A stretch of DNA of 64,000 nt from Amoebidium appalachense (lineage: Eukaryota; Ichthyosporea), in contig CAVNZM010000010.1 of assembly GCA_963693365.1 (NCBI GenBank), positions 1,488,001 to 1,552,000 of the forward strand. Reading direction: 5' to 3'. Positions 40,047 to 61,143 of the stretch are shown piece by piece. The position numbers and the translations under genes are program-made. Below the pieces are notes generated by a model that ran no database searches, was not told where the DNA came from, and saw only the letters and a list, made by a program, of their open reading frames with translations. Position 1 is the first letter of the stretch; each line of letters starts with the position of its first letter.

Positions 40047-40867
40047 CGTTACACGCGCGCACCCACACAAACACACACACATACACACACACACGCGCGC
40101 GCGCGCGAGCGCGTGTGCATAGGAACACACACACACACACACATTGCACATACACGTGCACAAGCACACACACAGCACGTACACCACAGCACGTACGCAC
40201 ACACACCTGCTCCCCCCACCCCCCTCTCCCCTCCGGGCGCCCCTCTCCGTTTGCAAATGCGATTGGAGACCCTCTTTCTTTTTTGCCCTTTTTTGGTGGT
40301 GATTGGGGGGGTGGGAGGGGGGTCGGGGGGGGGGGGGGGGGGGGGGGGGGCATCAACTGCAATGTACGTATACCATGCATGGCTGTGTGAGGACGAAAAA
40401 GGGTAAACTTCGCGCGAGTGCACGACACCTGGTGTGTGTGTGTGTGTGTGTGCACGTCTGTATGTGTGTGCCTGTGTGTGTGTTCGTGTGTGTTTGTGCA
40501 GCCACTTTGTGTGTGTGTGTGTTTTGAGGATGTTAGGTGGTGGGTGGGGTATTGATTCCGTGTGCTCGAAGTCTGTTTGTGTAGTGAGATGAAGAGAAGC
40601 GTGGGAGAGGTGGGGGGAGAGAGGAGGGGTGGCATATAAAAAACCATTGCATTGGATATGGATTTATATGCACAATGCCCTGAGAACTTGAAAATGAAAA
40701 GGTAGGAGAAAGGATTAGAAAAGGTTACGGGATACACAGGGGAAGACAGTAGAAAATGGATGGCCGGAGGAGAGAGGAAGAGCAAGAGACCCCGGCGCTG
40801 GTGATCTTCCCCCCCTCCCCCCTCCCCCCCCCTCCGCCCCCCCCCCCCCCCCTCCGCCCCTCCGCCC

Positions 40868-40900
<33 letters not shown>

Positions 40901-40903
40901 CAC

Positions 40904-40920
40904 CTTTCTTTCGGAGCCAT
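40904..40920 (-). CDS. Candidate first coding exon (MAPKE)
   Basis: On the minus strand an acceptor (CACGTCCATTTTGACAG) precedes ACACTCATGGCTCCGAAAGAAAG|GTGCCG, an ATG exon of five codons plus two bases. Downstream on the same strand are two further clean boundaries: a 9-nt island between CCTCACACAG and GTATAC (40382-40374) and a very strong acceptor at 39716 (TTTGTTTCTTTCATTTTTCAG). Joined in phase they give a short Cys-rich peptide that stops soon, so the model is probably incomplete. Confidence -1.
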
Positions 40921-41760
40921 GAGTGTCTGTCAAAATGGACGTGAGATGTACACGAATCATGCAATACTGAATGGTTTACATAAATGCAATAAACTTAAAT
41001 ACAGATAGCTACAAATTAACCTCAGTGATTAGCCTGTTCCTTACCTGGAAATATCAGCCCCCCTACCTACCCTCCTGCGTCCCCCCCCCCCCCCCCCTGT
41101 CCTGCCCTTGTCCAGGCTGCCCCTCCCTCCCCATCCCCCCCCCCCCCCCCCCCCCCCCCCGCCCCCCGGGAGCCGGTGGGGTGCCTACGCCTCTCTACAC
41201 GCGCTGTTGTTGTCTCACAGTGATGCACCCGTCTATAGAGACTCGACATTTGCCATAATACCCTCGTAAATATTATGACCACATATGTACACAGGTGTGC
41301 GTCTTGTGGATTGGCCGCACCTGGCATTTTTTTTGCTATTCAATTCTTTGGGCGTCCTTGCATAGTTTCTTCTTGTTTTTTTTTGTTTTTTTTTCCCACG
41401 CGGCCTTTACTTTAACCTCTTCACCGGCATGCACTGAGTGATTTTACCGGCAGCCGGCCAGCTCTAAACAGCTCTAAACAACTCGACTGCGGCTTAAAAC
41501 CGATAGAAAAAGCTCAAATAAATTGTAAATATCAACACGTATATATCTTACTTGCATACGTTTCTAAGTTGGTTTGGGGAAAATATCATTATTTCGTATA
41601 CTTTTGTATGTTTGTGTTTCTGAAGTGACTATCTAGGGAAATTTGCCAGTATGAACAGGTTAAAAACGTGACTGACTCTATCATGAGAGCTTGTAGGGAT
41701 TTGGAAGATTTGGTGTACCACACACAAACAGACAAAAACACGTGCACGCAAGTACGCACG

Positions 41761-41830
<70 letters not shown>

Positions 41831-41892
41831 CTGCACAGACACACACACAAACACACGACCCCCTTCCCCCCCCCCCCCCCCCCCCCGTTTTG

Positions 41893-41934
41893 AGGCCATT
41901 TCGAATGCCTTCAGCTACTTGTACACACTCGCAC
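41893..41934 (+). CDS. Candidate small exon (uncertain)
   Basis: Between a C tract ending GTTTTGAG and a CACAG|GTACAC donor lie 14 codons, AISNAFSYLYTLAQ. No partner exons were identified, so this could be chance. Confidence -1.
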
Positions 41935-42640
41935 AGGTACACACACACAATGGCGCGCGAAAGCGCACCACACGCGCGTGCACGCGCGTATGCGCACACA
42001 TGCACATGTGCACACCTGCCTCGCACGTACACACACATGCGTCCAGAAAGATTTATGGAAACGCATAGAGGGGGGAGCGGGGAAAGGGGCGGGGGGGGGG
42101 GGGGGGGGGGGGGAGGGGGGAGGAGACACTCCGAGTAGGGTCAAACAATCAAAAGCTCAACGGGAAGAGAGAGGGCGAGGGGGGGGGGGGGGGGGGGGAG
42201 GGGGAGGGGGAGCTACCCACCACCCACACGTCTGCCCCCCTCCCCCCCTCCCCCCCCCCCCCCCCACACACACACACACACTCCCTCCACCCGTGTGGGA
42301 GTGTGCGCCTTTCAGTAATCGTGTGGATGTGGGCATCGTTTGTGCATGCCAGAGTCTACTGTTAATTTCCGGCGTAAATGCCACATTAACCCAAATATGT
42401 GTGTGTGCGGGTACGGGTGTTTGCGAGTGTGTGTGCATGCGAGCTTTTCGAATGCTTGTTTGATTTGTATGAGTATATGCATTAATTGTGTTTGTGCACG
42501 CTACGGTATACGCGTGTGTGTGTGTTTGTGTGTGTGTGTACGCACGCACGCACACGCGCACGCATGCACGCACGCACGTACGCACACACGCGCGCACGCA
42601 CGCGCACACGCACACACACACACGTATGCAGAAGTTGATC

Positions 42641-42688
<48 letters not shown>

Positions 42689-42717
42689 GGCGCGCGTGCG
42701 CATGTGTGTGTGTAACA

Positions 42718-42785
<68 letters not shown>
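42641..42785. repeat. (GT)n microsatellite, two blocks
   Basis: GT runs at 42641-42684 and 42719-42785 separated by GCGCGTGCGC; a poly-T run follows at 42851-42878. Confidence -1.
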
Positions 42786-42788
<3 letters not shown>

Positions 42789-42847
42789 GTGTGTGTGTGT
42801 GTGTGTGCACGCGCGCCCACGTGTGTTCACATATGCGTGCCTTCTGC

Positions 42848-42878
<31 letters not shown>

Positions 42879-43804
42879 GAGAAAAAGGGGTAAGGGGAAG
42901 AGATCAATCCGATAGGCTACCCGATTGTGTACACATGTGCAACTATCCAGATCAACAAGGTGTGTTTAATTGCACAGCCCATGGCCCCCCAAGTTGTATT
43001 TATTGTTTTCCGGTGTTTTACACCAGCGGTTGACTGATTTTTGCTAACTATACAAAACTAAACTAGACTTGCGTCATGCTTTGCTCTTTATGCCCCCCAA
43101 CGTGACTAAGACTCACAGAATAAGCACGTTATGCAGACAAGATTGTGGACTGCAACCGGAGACGTGCATGCAACTTACCTTACTAAAAATTCAAATAATA
43201 ACTGTAGTAGACCCCAGTGTAACGGATAAATTTTACATAATGGAACCATCATTATCACACAACTGGCAATATTAAGTAAGGCGGTAACATGAAAAACAAG
43301 AATGTATAGCGAAGGTCCTCGACCCGGCCTCTGTAGAAAGCAGACGAATAACCGTTGCAAGAGTCACCGAGTAAACTGAGTAACAGGATAGTAAAACCAC
43401 GTGCACCTTGGAAAGATAAATATTAGCTTAGTAGCTAAAAAAATGATCAACGGATAGAGATTCATATGGCAAACACTAACATGTACAACTTCGAGGCTAT
43501 CTACAGAACATCCATCAGAATGATAAAGAAAATTCTAGAAACTCGCTTTGCTGCAGCCACAACCTGAAACAAAACATCGACTAAGTAAAAACGTTAACGA
43601 ACAAAGGCATCAAGCTAGTGGGGTTTCAGAATCACCCCACAGACTATGTAGTGCTGTGGCATCAAAAAAATCGTCGCAACCCCGGGGCCACCCGCTCTCA
43701 TTCAATGGCCACCATCTTGCTGATGCGATTCCCACCGCACATTGCCATGTCTTTATGTTACACTCCCTACCAACGCCACCATTTCCACCCATCACCCTGA
43801 AATT

Positions 43805-44043
43805 TCAGAGTGCAATCGCCTGCACCGGGCCCGCCTGCCCAGGGCGGAACGCCACGTACCCATAAGTGTCCGTTTCCTCTGGAGCTTCCACCGGATCGGT
43901 AAGAGGGGTGCGAATAGTATCGCTGATATCATTGGCTGAATAAAAATTTAAAAGCCCGGTAATCGTGTCGAATCCGATCGTGTTGAGGGAAAACTTCCAC
44001 TGTGTGTCCATCTGAATAGGCACGTGGAGTAGCTTGTTCATGT

Positions 44044-44116
<73 letters not shown>

Positions 44117-44118
44117 CT

Positions 44119-44195
<77 letters not shown>

Positions 44196-44747
44196 CGCGC
44201 GCCTGTGTGTGTGTGCGTGTGTGTGTGTGAGTATACGCACAAGGTTGTATGAAAAGTGTGGGCTTGGTTAGTCATCACTATTTGCATGCCATTTTCAGAG
44301 GCCCAAACACAATCTTGGCACCCTCACCTTGCTGTTTTCCGTACACGAACTACATTGTGCATGTAACTGCCCGCCCCCCCCCCCCCCCCCCCCCCCCCCG
44401 AAACAAACATACTTACACACAACAAACAACACACACAATTTGTGAAACGCTTGTACGGAGTGCGCACTGTGATGTGGCTTCTAGAGTATGCTGCTACCCG
44501 GCCCGATTACTAGCGACACAGTGCGTGTATATTAGTAAGTCCCAAATGCAAAAGAAAATAAGGGGGAAAAACCATGCACACAAACAGCAAGGAGAAACTT
44601 AACAACAAGTGAAAAACAAAAGAATAAAGCATGCCACTACCCTACAAGTTACATCGCAGAAAAGCAAGCACGGGTTTTAGACAAATGCACGCAGGCACGC
44701 ACGCACCGGCACGCACGCAGGCACGCACGGACGCACGCGCGCGCGCG

Positions 44748-44780
<33 letters not shown>

Positions 44781-45436
44781 GTACTTCACAGAGATGATGT
44801 AACCGCGCCCGTCGCTGAATCTCAGCAGCCACTGTCCGTTGACCTTCCCATCGAACATGGTTTCTAGAAGCTGCCGCCGCTCACCATGTGACAGGGGCGG
44901 AAGCTCGTGGAAGAAACTGCAGTTGCCATATTGATTAGCAAGTGAAAAATCAAAAAAGTTTGGAAATTTGAAAACGGGTGAAGATTGGCTTCTGCAGACA
45001 GTGCTAGGTATGCACGTGGGCGACTGTGAATTGCTAATAACGAAGGAAATTCTTACTGTAAAAAACTTTACACGTGCACTGTGTTTTGTGGTTGTCCCAA
45101 CTTCGGTTGGCAAGTTGTGTCGTGTGGGCATATGCAAGTAACTTCTTTTGTGCGCACTTCGAGGTAGAGTGCCGAAAAGACGTTTGAATGAACAATTTGT
45201 TTTCTTCTTCTTCTTTTGGTTTCAGCTGCACAGCCAATTGATATTTTCTTACCTCGAAAGCAAATCCAGAAATGGCTAAGTCCCTGTCAGAATCACAGGA
45301 CAACAGAAAGGCGCATTCACCTCTCTTAACACACTCCACAGACATGTGTTTGTCTTCTTTCTTTCTTTGTTCTTTCTTTCTTTACAGGTGCCCCCTCCCC
45401 CCCCCCCCCCCCCCCCCCCCCCACCACCACCACCAC

Positions 45437-45470
<34 letters not shown>

Positions 45471-45840
45471 CAAAACGCTTTCTTGTGCATTTATTCTCTC
45501 GAATCGAATTTCAAACGAGCCACACTCAAATGCTATTGTAACTATAGACTAACAGAAAGCCCCCCTCCCCCTCTCCTCATGTTTTATATGAAAAAGCGGG
45601 GAAAAAATCATTCTCACCTACACTGCTCCACGTTTGCATTATCAGCAACCACATATCTCGCAGCATACTCCATCACGGGCCTCCGCTGACCGAAAAATGG
45701 CCTCTGTGAGTCGATGACCACGGGGCCTCTTCTGTCTCCTTTGACTGATGCGCGTGCGGTGGGTGGGCTGAATGTAAACTCCTGAGGGGGAAGGGGTGGG
45801 GGTGGGGGGGGGGGGGGGGTTACACATGGTAAGGGGGTGG

Positions 45841-45879
<39 letters not shown>

Positions 45880-46193
45880 TGTGTACCTGTGTATGTGTGT
45901 GCATGTAGTTCTACGTGTACCTGTACATGTACGTACGTGTGGGAAGCTCTTGAACGTAGATCGGTTTTGTGCTTCAATAGTATATCCTTTAGGAATAATG
46001 CAGCCAGGGTAGCCACACAGCTTGCTGATTGGGTACAAGAATCTCTGTCAACGGGCTTCTTTTTAGCCGAAAACTGTTATCCTGTTTCCCTCACTGCTGA
46101 CACGTGAAAAACACCGTTCATACAATCATACACACACAAAAAGGTAAACAAATATAAACACTAACACCGCTAGATGTTATGAGGCAATTGCAC

Positions 46194-46228
<35 letters not shown>

Positions 46229-47392
46229 ATCCCCTCCCTGCCAGCCACCACCACACACACACTCTCTTACATCATATGACATCCCACGCGTAGGTGCACC
46301 AGCTCCAATTGCAAACCCCGTGCTTTGAGACTTGCGCAGCGTTAAACCCCCCCAAGATTCGGATTTCTTAGGGCTCACTGTAACCGCGCTCTCTGCAGAA
46401 GAAGAAGAATATGCGCTATAGCGGGTGTCGAAATTCGTCGGGGCTGGAGGGGGATTACTATCCACAGGTCCTGAAACACGAGCTTCAAGCTCCTGCGGCA
46501 GCTGCGAAAATTTGGTGCGAGGGGGGGTCCATGGGTCTGTGCGAGTGACCAGAACGGAAATGTGAATTTTTTCCGAAAACGACAGGAGTTTCTTTTTGCG
46601 TTCCACCACAAAACGGATGCGGGCGGCCTCGGCGGCACCGTTAAGTTCCGTTGCGAGATTGAGTAAAGCGGCACAAAGCGTGTCTTTGGAAAGGGAAAAT
46701 GCGAGCGTACTGTTAAGGCGTTCAACCCCGTTCTTAAGGTGCAAACACTCCTCGGCGCTCATCAACTCGTTCACCACCCCAGACTTGTACAGATCGATGT
46801 AGTGTTGCTTGTTTTCCTTCGATTTTCCCTGCGAAAATTCGTAGATCTTGTACGAGACAGTGAGTGGCTTTGCGCTATTGGAAGCCTTCGGAACCATACA
46901 TGCCAATTTATCTGCATGTGCATTGGCTGCCGCTTGACGCATTTTTTCTTCGCGGTCGCTCATTGGATGGCTGAAAGTGCGTGCGGGAAGTGGCCGCGTG
47001 AACACATTTTCTGCAAAGGGTTCGGGGACCGGCCTGCCGTAATCGTTCGAGTATTGGTGGTCGTGCATGGCCGGCGCGCTATGTGTTGAAGTGTTTGAAC
47101 CCTGCCTCCCATACTCGTTAGAGTATTGAACCTCCTGAACGAACTGTTCACAACGACCCTGGCGGTGGGGTAACTCACTCGACGCTTTACCACCGTTTCT
47201 TTTCTCGCCTGGTTGAGCGCGGAGCGACAGTTTACAACGCTGTCGAACGTCCGCCAATGGTTGGTTTTGGTTAAGATTTAAACCGGACAGGCGCACGGTA
47301 AGCTGGTGTGTGTTGGGTTCGACATACTGGTTCGTGGACTCTGCGTACATGGTGTTACCCGCGGGCGGGTAGTGGGCTGCGTTGGGATACAT
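43805..47392 (-). CDS. SH2-domain protein, four exons, 552 aa
   Basis: Exons 47392-46271, 45781-45618, 44916-44785 and 44045-43805 join in phase; the split codons give Ser and Lys. The C-terminal third is an SH2 domain: FFHELPPLSHGERRQLLE, then GQWLLRFSDGRGYIISVK (the FLVR strand with its phosphotyrosine Arg), then YMNKLLHVPIQ and FDTITGLLNFY. It would bind phosphotyrosine peptides. The first 374 residues have no domain I recognise: a Tyr-rich start with YVEP and two repeats QYSNEYGR/QYSNDYGR (possible phosphosites), a helical block near residues 200-290 (KENKQHYIDLYKSGVV, LNLATELNGAAEAARIRF), and a Ser/Pro-rich linker. No kinase, SH3 or STAT DNA-binding domain is seen, so it looks like an adaptor. 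The ATG is two bases after an acceptor, implying a 5' UTR intron. Confidence -1.
44046..44784. repeat. SH2-gene intron 3 with mirror repeats (TG)n(CG)n and (CG)n(CA)n
   Basis: From the acceptor side the plus strand has (TG)n at 44046-44187 then (GC)n; at the donor side it has (GC)n then (AC)n at 44758-44780. In the transcript these are (GU)n(GC)n just after the donor and (GC)n(AC)n just before the acceptor, which are complementary. Confidence -1.
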
Positions 47393-47553
47393 GGCTGTGT
47401 GGGTGTAAAATGGATAGTTAGTGATAACGTATAGCAAGCCTATTTGATCCACATGTGCAACGATATCTCGAGGTGGTGAATTTGTTCATGCATGGAGGGC
47501 CTACTAATCCTGTTGGTTAATTGGTAATGGTGCATGCAACATTCTAATAGGTA

Positions 47554-47778
47554 ATGGCCGTGGCATGGAATGATAATTGTGGTTTCACTTTTCCTTCCGA
47601 AGTTCCTTTGTACGTAAACAAGCGAAAAGCATACTTGATTGCCGGAAAAGCATATAAGACGCTTCTTGTAGTTGAAGACGGACATAAAGATGACACCACT
47701 TTTTTAATCGTTGACAAAAATTACTGTCTAAGAATGATATTTTTTTGCCCATCAGTATGGCTATCATATGATCAGTAA
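47554..47778 (+). CDS. Small hypothetical ORF
   Basis: ATG-started frame of 74 codons with KAYLIAGKAYKTLLVVEDG. Composition is protein-like and free of repeats, but it is short, in a gene-poor gap, and no family is recognised. Confidence -1.
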   Translation: MAVAWNDNCGFTFPSEVPLYVNKRKAYLIAGKAYKTLLVVEDGHKDDTTFLIVDKNYCLRMIFFCPSVWLSYDQ

Positions 47779-48231
47779 GGTAGATTTGGGTCCTTTTCAA
47801 AGATGCATATGCAAGGTCCTTCCTCCCATTTTTATAAAGACCTCATGCAACCTATTATAAGTTCGAGCATTCATTTCGATTTTAATCCTTGCAGTTTGCT
47901 AAATATTTGTAGCCGCTTGTAATAATATCATGCAATGGTAGTAGAAAAAGGCAGAGCCCACATCAACAGTACCAGTGGAATCCTTCTGAATAACAACCAC
48001 AACAACAAAAAAAAACCCACGTGGGTGTTCAAAATCTTACCTGTGAGTTTCTGCTGATCAAAAGCCCGACCCAGACACGAAGTGCCTAACCAAATGCGTT
48101 GTTTTCTTCGAGGTATGCCTCTCAAAGGCATTAGTTCCTAAATCTCTAGTTCTCTACTCCTCGTCCCTCGATCTTCCCCAGTTCAGGTGTGGGGTTGAAT
48201 TCATGCAGGTGTGTGCAAGTGCAACAATGCA

Positions 48232-48519
48232 ATGCAGTTTTTGCACAAGACACGTCAGCCTACAGATACCAAGGTGTTCGTTCAGGTCGACGCTAGGAAA
48301 AACGTGAAGGCAGGGGCAGCAAAACAGGGCGTATGTCGGTTTACTGCGAACAAGCGACTCGGAAAAACAGTGACTCTATGCCAAAAACAAACATGTGGGG
48401 CTGATCATAAGATGCTGTATGCCATCAGTGTGATGGCCCAGTGCGAATGCACCAATCAGAAGCGGTATCAACACCGCCATGCATGTAAGATGTCGCGTTG
48501 TGGATGTCACAGGGTGTAA
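48232..48519 (+). CDS. Small Cys-rich hypothetical ORF
   Basis: From ATG at 48232 the frame has many Cys in its second half (VTLCQKQTCG, QCECTNQK, CKMSRCGCH). It ends very close to the opposite-strand ORF at 48507. No family recognised; may be chance or a terminal exon. Confidence -1.
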   Translation: MQFLHKTRQPTDTKVFVQVDARKNVKAGAAKQGVCRFTANKRLGKTVTLCQKQTCGADHKMLYAISVMAQCECTNQKRYQHRHACKMSRCGCHRV

Positions 48520-48833
48520 AATACTCGTCGGGGGCATTTCAAATTTTCAAGTTGTCCAATATTTTTTGGTTCCCGCCAGCTGCAGCCCGTGGGGTTTAAA
48601 AAATAGAATGCGAATGTGGCGAGAATTTCTGTGCTCGTAAACGTTTCTCTTATAGAGCGCAGATTAAAAAGCAGCGAACCCGACTTCATTGGGGCCGTCG
48701 TAGGCTCCTTTCTACTCCACGAGATCAAGTAGGAGTAGGGTTCGAAAGATCCGGACGTGGAGGGGGGGAGGTGAGGGGACTCAGGGGAGGCCAGGGTAGT
48801 GGGAATGTTAATGGGCTGTTGCGACAAATGCAT
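48507..48833 (-). CDS. Hypothetical single-exon protein, 108 aa
   Basis: ATG-started, repeat-free frame: a Pro/Ser-rich start then SFEPYSYLISWSRKEP, SGSLLFNLRSIRETF and ILATFAFYFLNPTG. The mix of hydrophobic and charged residues is typical of a folded protein, but I know no match. It overlaps the 3' end of the plus-strand ORF at 48232 by a few bases. Confidence -1.
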   Translation of the reverse strand: MHLSQQPINIPTTLASPESPHLPPSTSGSFEPYSYLISWSRKEPTTAPMKSGSLLFNLRSIRETFTSTEILATFAFYFLNPTGCSWREPKNIGQLENLKCPRRVFYTL

Positions 48834-49039
48834 GGTTGCAAACTTTGAACGGTGTGACCAGTGCTAACTGATAGCCTTATCTTGAGCGTGGACAGAGTCT
48901 GGCGAATCGTGAGTGGCGATTCAAAGAGCTTCAACGATTGGTTAGTGGCTTGGTCGTCGTATAGGACACTTCGATAAAAACAACGGCTTAGAACATTCGA
49001 TCGTCAAGTTTTGGTATTCAAAAAATGCACCAAACTGCT

Positions 49040-50104
49040 CATACATAGATTTACAAGCAACTGTAAATGTTACCAATATTCAATTGATATTTGATATACT
49101 CTATGCTCCTTCCGAACATAGTAATCGTAGGCTGTGCACAAAAATTGAAGAAGACTAAACATGCAAGCTTGTGCCGCGTCCTTCATTAGAGCACGAACTT
49201 AAAGGTAACAAATAAATATACAAAAAAAATACCATGTAAAAAATACATAAATAAATACCCACAAATATTGCTCTTTTTGAATAAGACAAGAGAGAGTGCT
49301 ATTGCAAACAACGATAACAACTTGCCAATGACCCAACACAGAGGATCTCCCGAGGCGCATTCCAATGACATTTCTGTGCATCTGGTGCGACTCGTGCGTT
49401 TCATTGGCCAACTAGCGCAAATTTGATTGGGCACAGTCCAAGTCAACGGGGGCAAGAATATGTATGGCAAACCGCGTTATCACATGTGCATGTGTGTCGC
49501 ATATGGGCCGTTAAGAATTCCTACTAATGCTGGTCACAAAGTAGAGATAATAATAAAATTTTTATAGGTCGTTCGAGCAAATTGATTAATAAAAGTTTTG
49601 ACTTGAGGCCAGTTGATGATATTGTTAGGCCTAGGACAGACACCGTCCGAGATTATCATTAGAGAAACCCAACATGAGATTTCCTACCCTGCTTCATGTC
49701 TGCAATCACTGAGCATGCAGATTCTTGCAAGAATTCTGTGCCAGGGTGAACAATTCAAGTATTATTTTATCCCCGATCGCGAAGATGTCGTTGAATATGA
49801 ACCACACAACGTAATTCTATAATAATTGGGATGATGTCACACAAAAAATAAAACAGAGTCTCTAGTAGTGCGTAGGAGAATATGCTCACGTCGGTTAATG
49901 CAGCTCTTTAGTCACATATGACCGCCCAACAGTGACTTCCATTTCACACCCTGTCTTTCGCATGGCGACGACGGATAGCGGACGGTACACGTAGGGGTTT
50001 ACACACATTTTATTGCACGTAGGCTCAGTGACACCTAGGCTGCTTACCGGCTGGCTGGTGGTAGTGGTGGTGGGGGTGGTGGCGGTGGTGGCGGTGTGGT
50101 GGTG

Positions 50105-50154
<50 letters not shown>

Positions 50155-50838
50155 GACGGAGGGGGGGACAAACAGTTACGTTAACGTTGACGTACTATGT
50201 ACTGTGACTAGTACTGTACATGCGTTTGTCGTTTGTGTGGGTTGAACGCCGTATTTTCGTAGGCGCGTACACGGTACACTCGCCATATGTAACGTGTACA
50301 TACTCTTGCCCCAGCTGCGCGCGCGCGCGCAGGCCTAGGTTGGCCCGCTGGCCCGGGGATACAGGCGTGAGGTATCTATTTGTGAGCTGAGGCACGCATA
50401 TGACGTGCATTAAAAGTCTTTCATTAATGTGAATGGATGTATATATACATGCTCATGATGAAAACGAGAGTAGGTCGTCTATGGTAAACAGTCATCTGCC
50501 ACACACACAGCCGCGGGCCCGGGGAAGGCCTCGGATACAAAATGGCATAAGGCTTGCTTAGTGTCATGATCATTCTCCTGCAGAGAGAAGGCCAAGGCCT
50601 CCTATATACAAACAGTACAGAGGAGGCCTCAATTAATAACACACACATGCTAAACCAGTCTGAACACCGTACTGCGTACATGGGTACCTTCACACACCGG
50701 TGCGCATATGTACAGTGTCGAGTGTAAAACAGTTAAAGCACTCAGTCATACACTTGGAGACTAAACACACACATGTACATGTGACCGTGTGTGTGTGTGC
50801 GTGTGTTTGTGTGTGTGTGTGTGTGCGTGTGCGTGTGT

Positions 50839-50893
<55 letters not shown>

Positions 50894-51376
50894 TGCGCGC
50901 GTCAGTGTGTGTGCGTGCGCGCACACGCGCGCGTGTGCCGTGTGTGTGTGTGTGCCGTGTGTTTGTGTGTGTGTGCCCCGTGGATCCGAAGGGGAGAAGG
51001 GGAAGGGTCGAACGTCAACGTCGTGGCCAGGTGTGTATTGCACTAGTTTTGTGCGTACATGTGTGTGCACGTGTGCACGCGCGCGCGCGTGCGCGCGTGT
51101 GTGTGTGTGTGCATATTCGTGCGCGCGTGTGTTCGTGTGCATATGTGCACACCAAGTGTGTGCGATTGCGCGTGTGCGTGCACGTGTGTGCATGTATGCG
51201 CACACGTGCGTGTAGCCGTGTGGGTGTGTACGTCAATCAATGGTTAGGGGGGGGGGGGGGGGGGGGGGGGATAGGGTAGTTACTGTAGAGGCCGGGGGAT
51301 TGATCCTTATTAGCAGGCATGCAAGAAAGCAGCACCCAAGGTACTACTAACCTCCGAAACTAATCATTTTTTTGGA
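49040..51376. other. No firm gene; AT-rich sequence and GT repeats
   Basis: AT-rich single-copy sequence to about 49980, a G tract at 50119-50153, and mixed GT/GC repeats at 50785-51220. A plus frame at 49616-49822 ends with KYYFIPDREDVVEYEP and follows a CCAG, but its support is weak. Confidence -1.
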
Positions 51377-51400
51377 TTGGTTGCACAGTGTATCATTAGA

Positions 51401-51691
51401 ATGACAGAGTCTGGCGCTCCCAAAAGACAGTGTTGTTACAGAACATACAATATACCCAACAACAAACACTTGTGCTTTACGTGTAGGGTTAAAAGTATTT
51501 TGATGCAAGCACCAGGTGTCGACATACTGCCATTATTGGTAACGATCACCGTTTTAAATGCAGATATCAATAACAAGTATAACGGCCGTATACGGTACAA
51601 AGTGACCGTATCAGACGAGGCTATCTGGGAGTTATCTCGACGTGTCCGGTATCCCTTAATGTGCCATATTTGGATTAAGCCCGTGTTTTAA
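51401..51691 (+). CDS. Hypothetical protein with CC-x14-CxxC, 96 aa
   Basis: From ATG 51401 the protein starts MTESGAPKRQCCYRTYN and continues with KHLCFTCR, a possible zinc site, then a beta-rich stretch (DILPLLVTITVLNADI, RIRYKVTVSDEAIWELS). The frame also continues upstream past a TTGCACAG acceptor-like site, so it may be the last exon of a longer gene. An OB-fold-like domain is conceivable but not shown. Confidence -1.
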   Translation: MTESGAPKRQCCYRTYNIPNNKHLCFTCRVKSILMQAPGVDILPLLVTITVLNADINNKYNGRIRYKVTVSDEAIWELSRRVRYPLMCHIWIKPVF

Positions 51692-52109
51692 TTAAGACTT
51701 TGGCATTTACTTTGATGACATTCAATATTATTCAATGCACACATCTCATCACCGCCATTGCTCAGCTACAGATACTCAGTACACACACACATAAGGGATT
51801 TTACCGAAAAATTTGACCTAAAGTTTTTCAAAAGTTTTTTCATGCTTTTTTTTGATCGCTTGAGCAGATCAAACTGCTTTGCTGGTATCTCAGTGTACGT
51901 GTGCAGGGGGTATAACAACACACTAACTGTGAAAACTTGGTGCATTTTGGTTGAACGGTTCCCAAATTATTACATTTTTAATTTTTTGAAACGTGCATAA
52001 CGTTATGCTCAAACCTGCATACCGTTATACAATTTTACTTAGTAAATGTAAATTTGCCTCAAAAAATTCGTTAAAGTGCCTTACATGAAACACACACACA
52101 CGAAACACA

Positions 52110-52161
<52 letters not shown>

Positions 52162-52207
52162 GCTTTATCAAATGTATCCTACAACCCACTCACATCTCAC
52201 TTGTATT

Positions 52208-61143
<8,936 letters not shown>

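Noticed and set aside
46118-46270. Continuation of SH2-gene exon 1 into Gly-rich sequence
   Set aside because: A strong donor GAT|GTAAGAG at 46271 ends the exon; the Gly run is the intron's G tract.
49616-49822. SOCS-box-like C-terminus (LQSLSMQILARIL, YYFIPDREDVVEYEP)
   Set aside because: Only a loose resemblance; no BC-box consensus, and no SH2 or other partner domain on the same strand.
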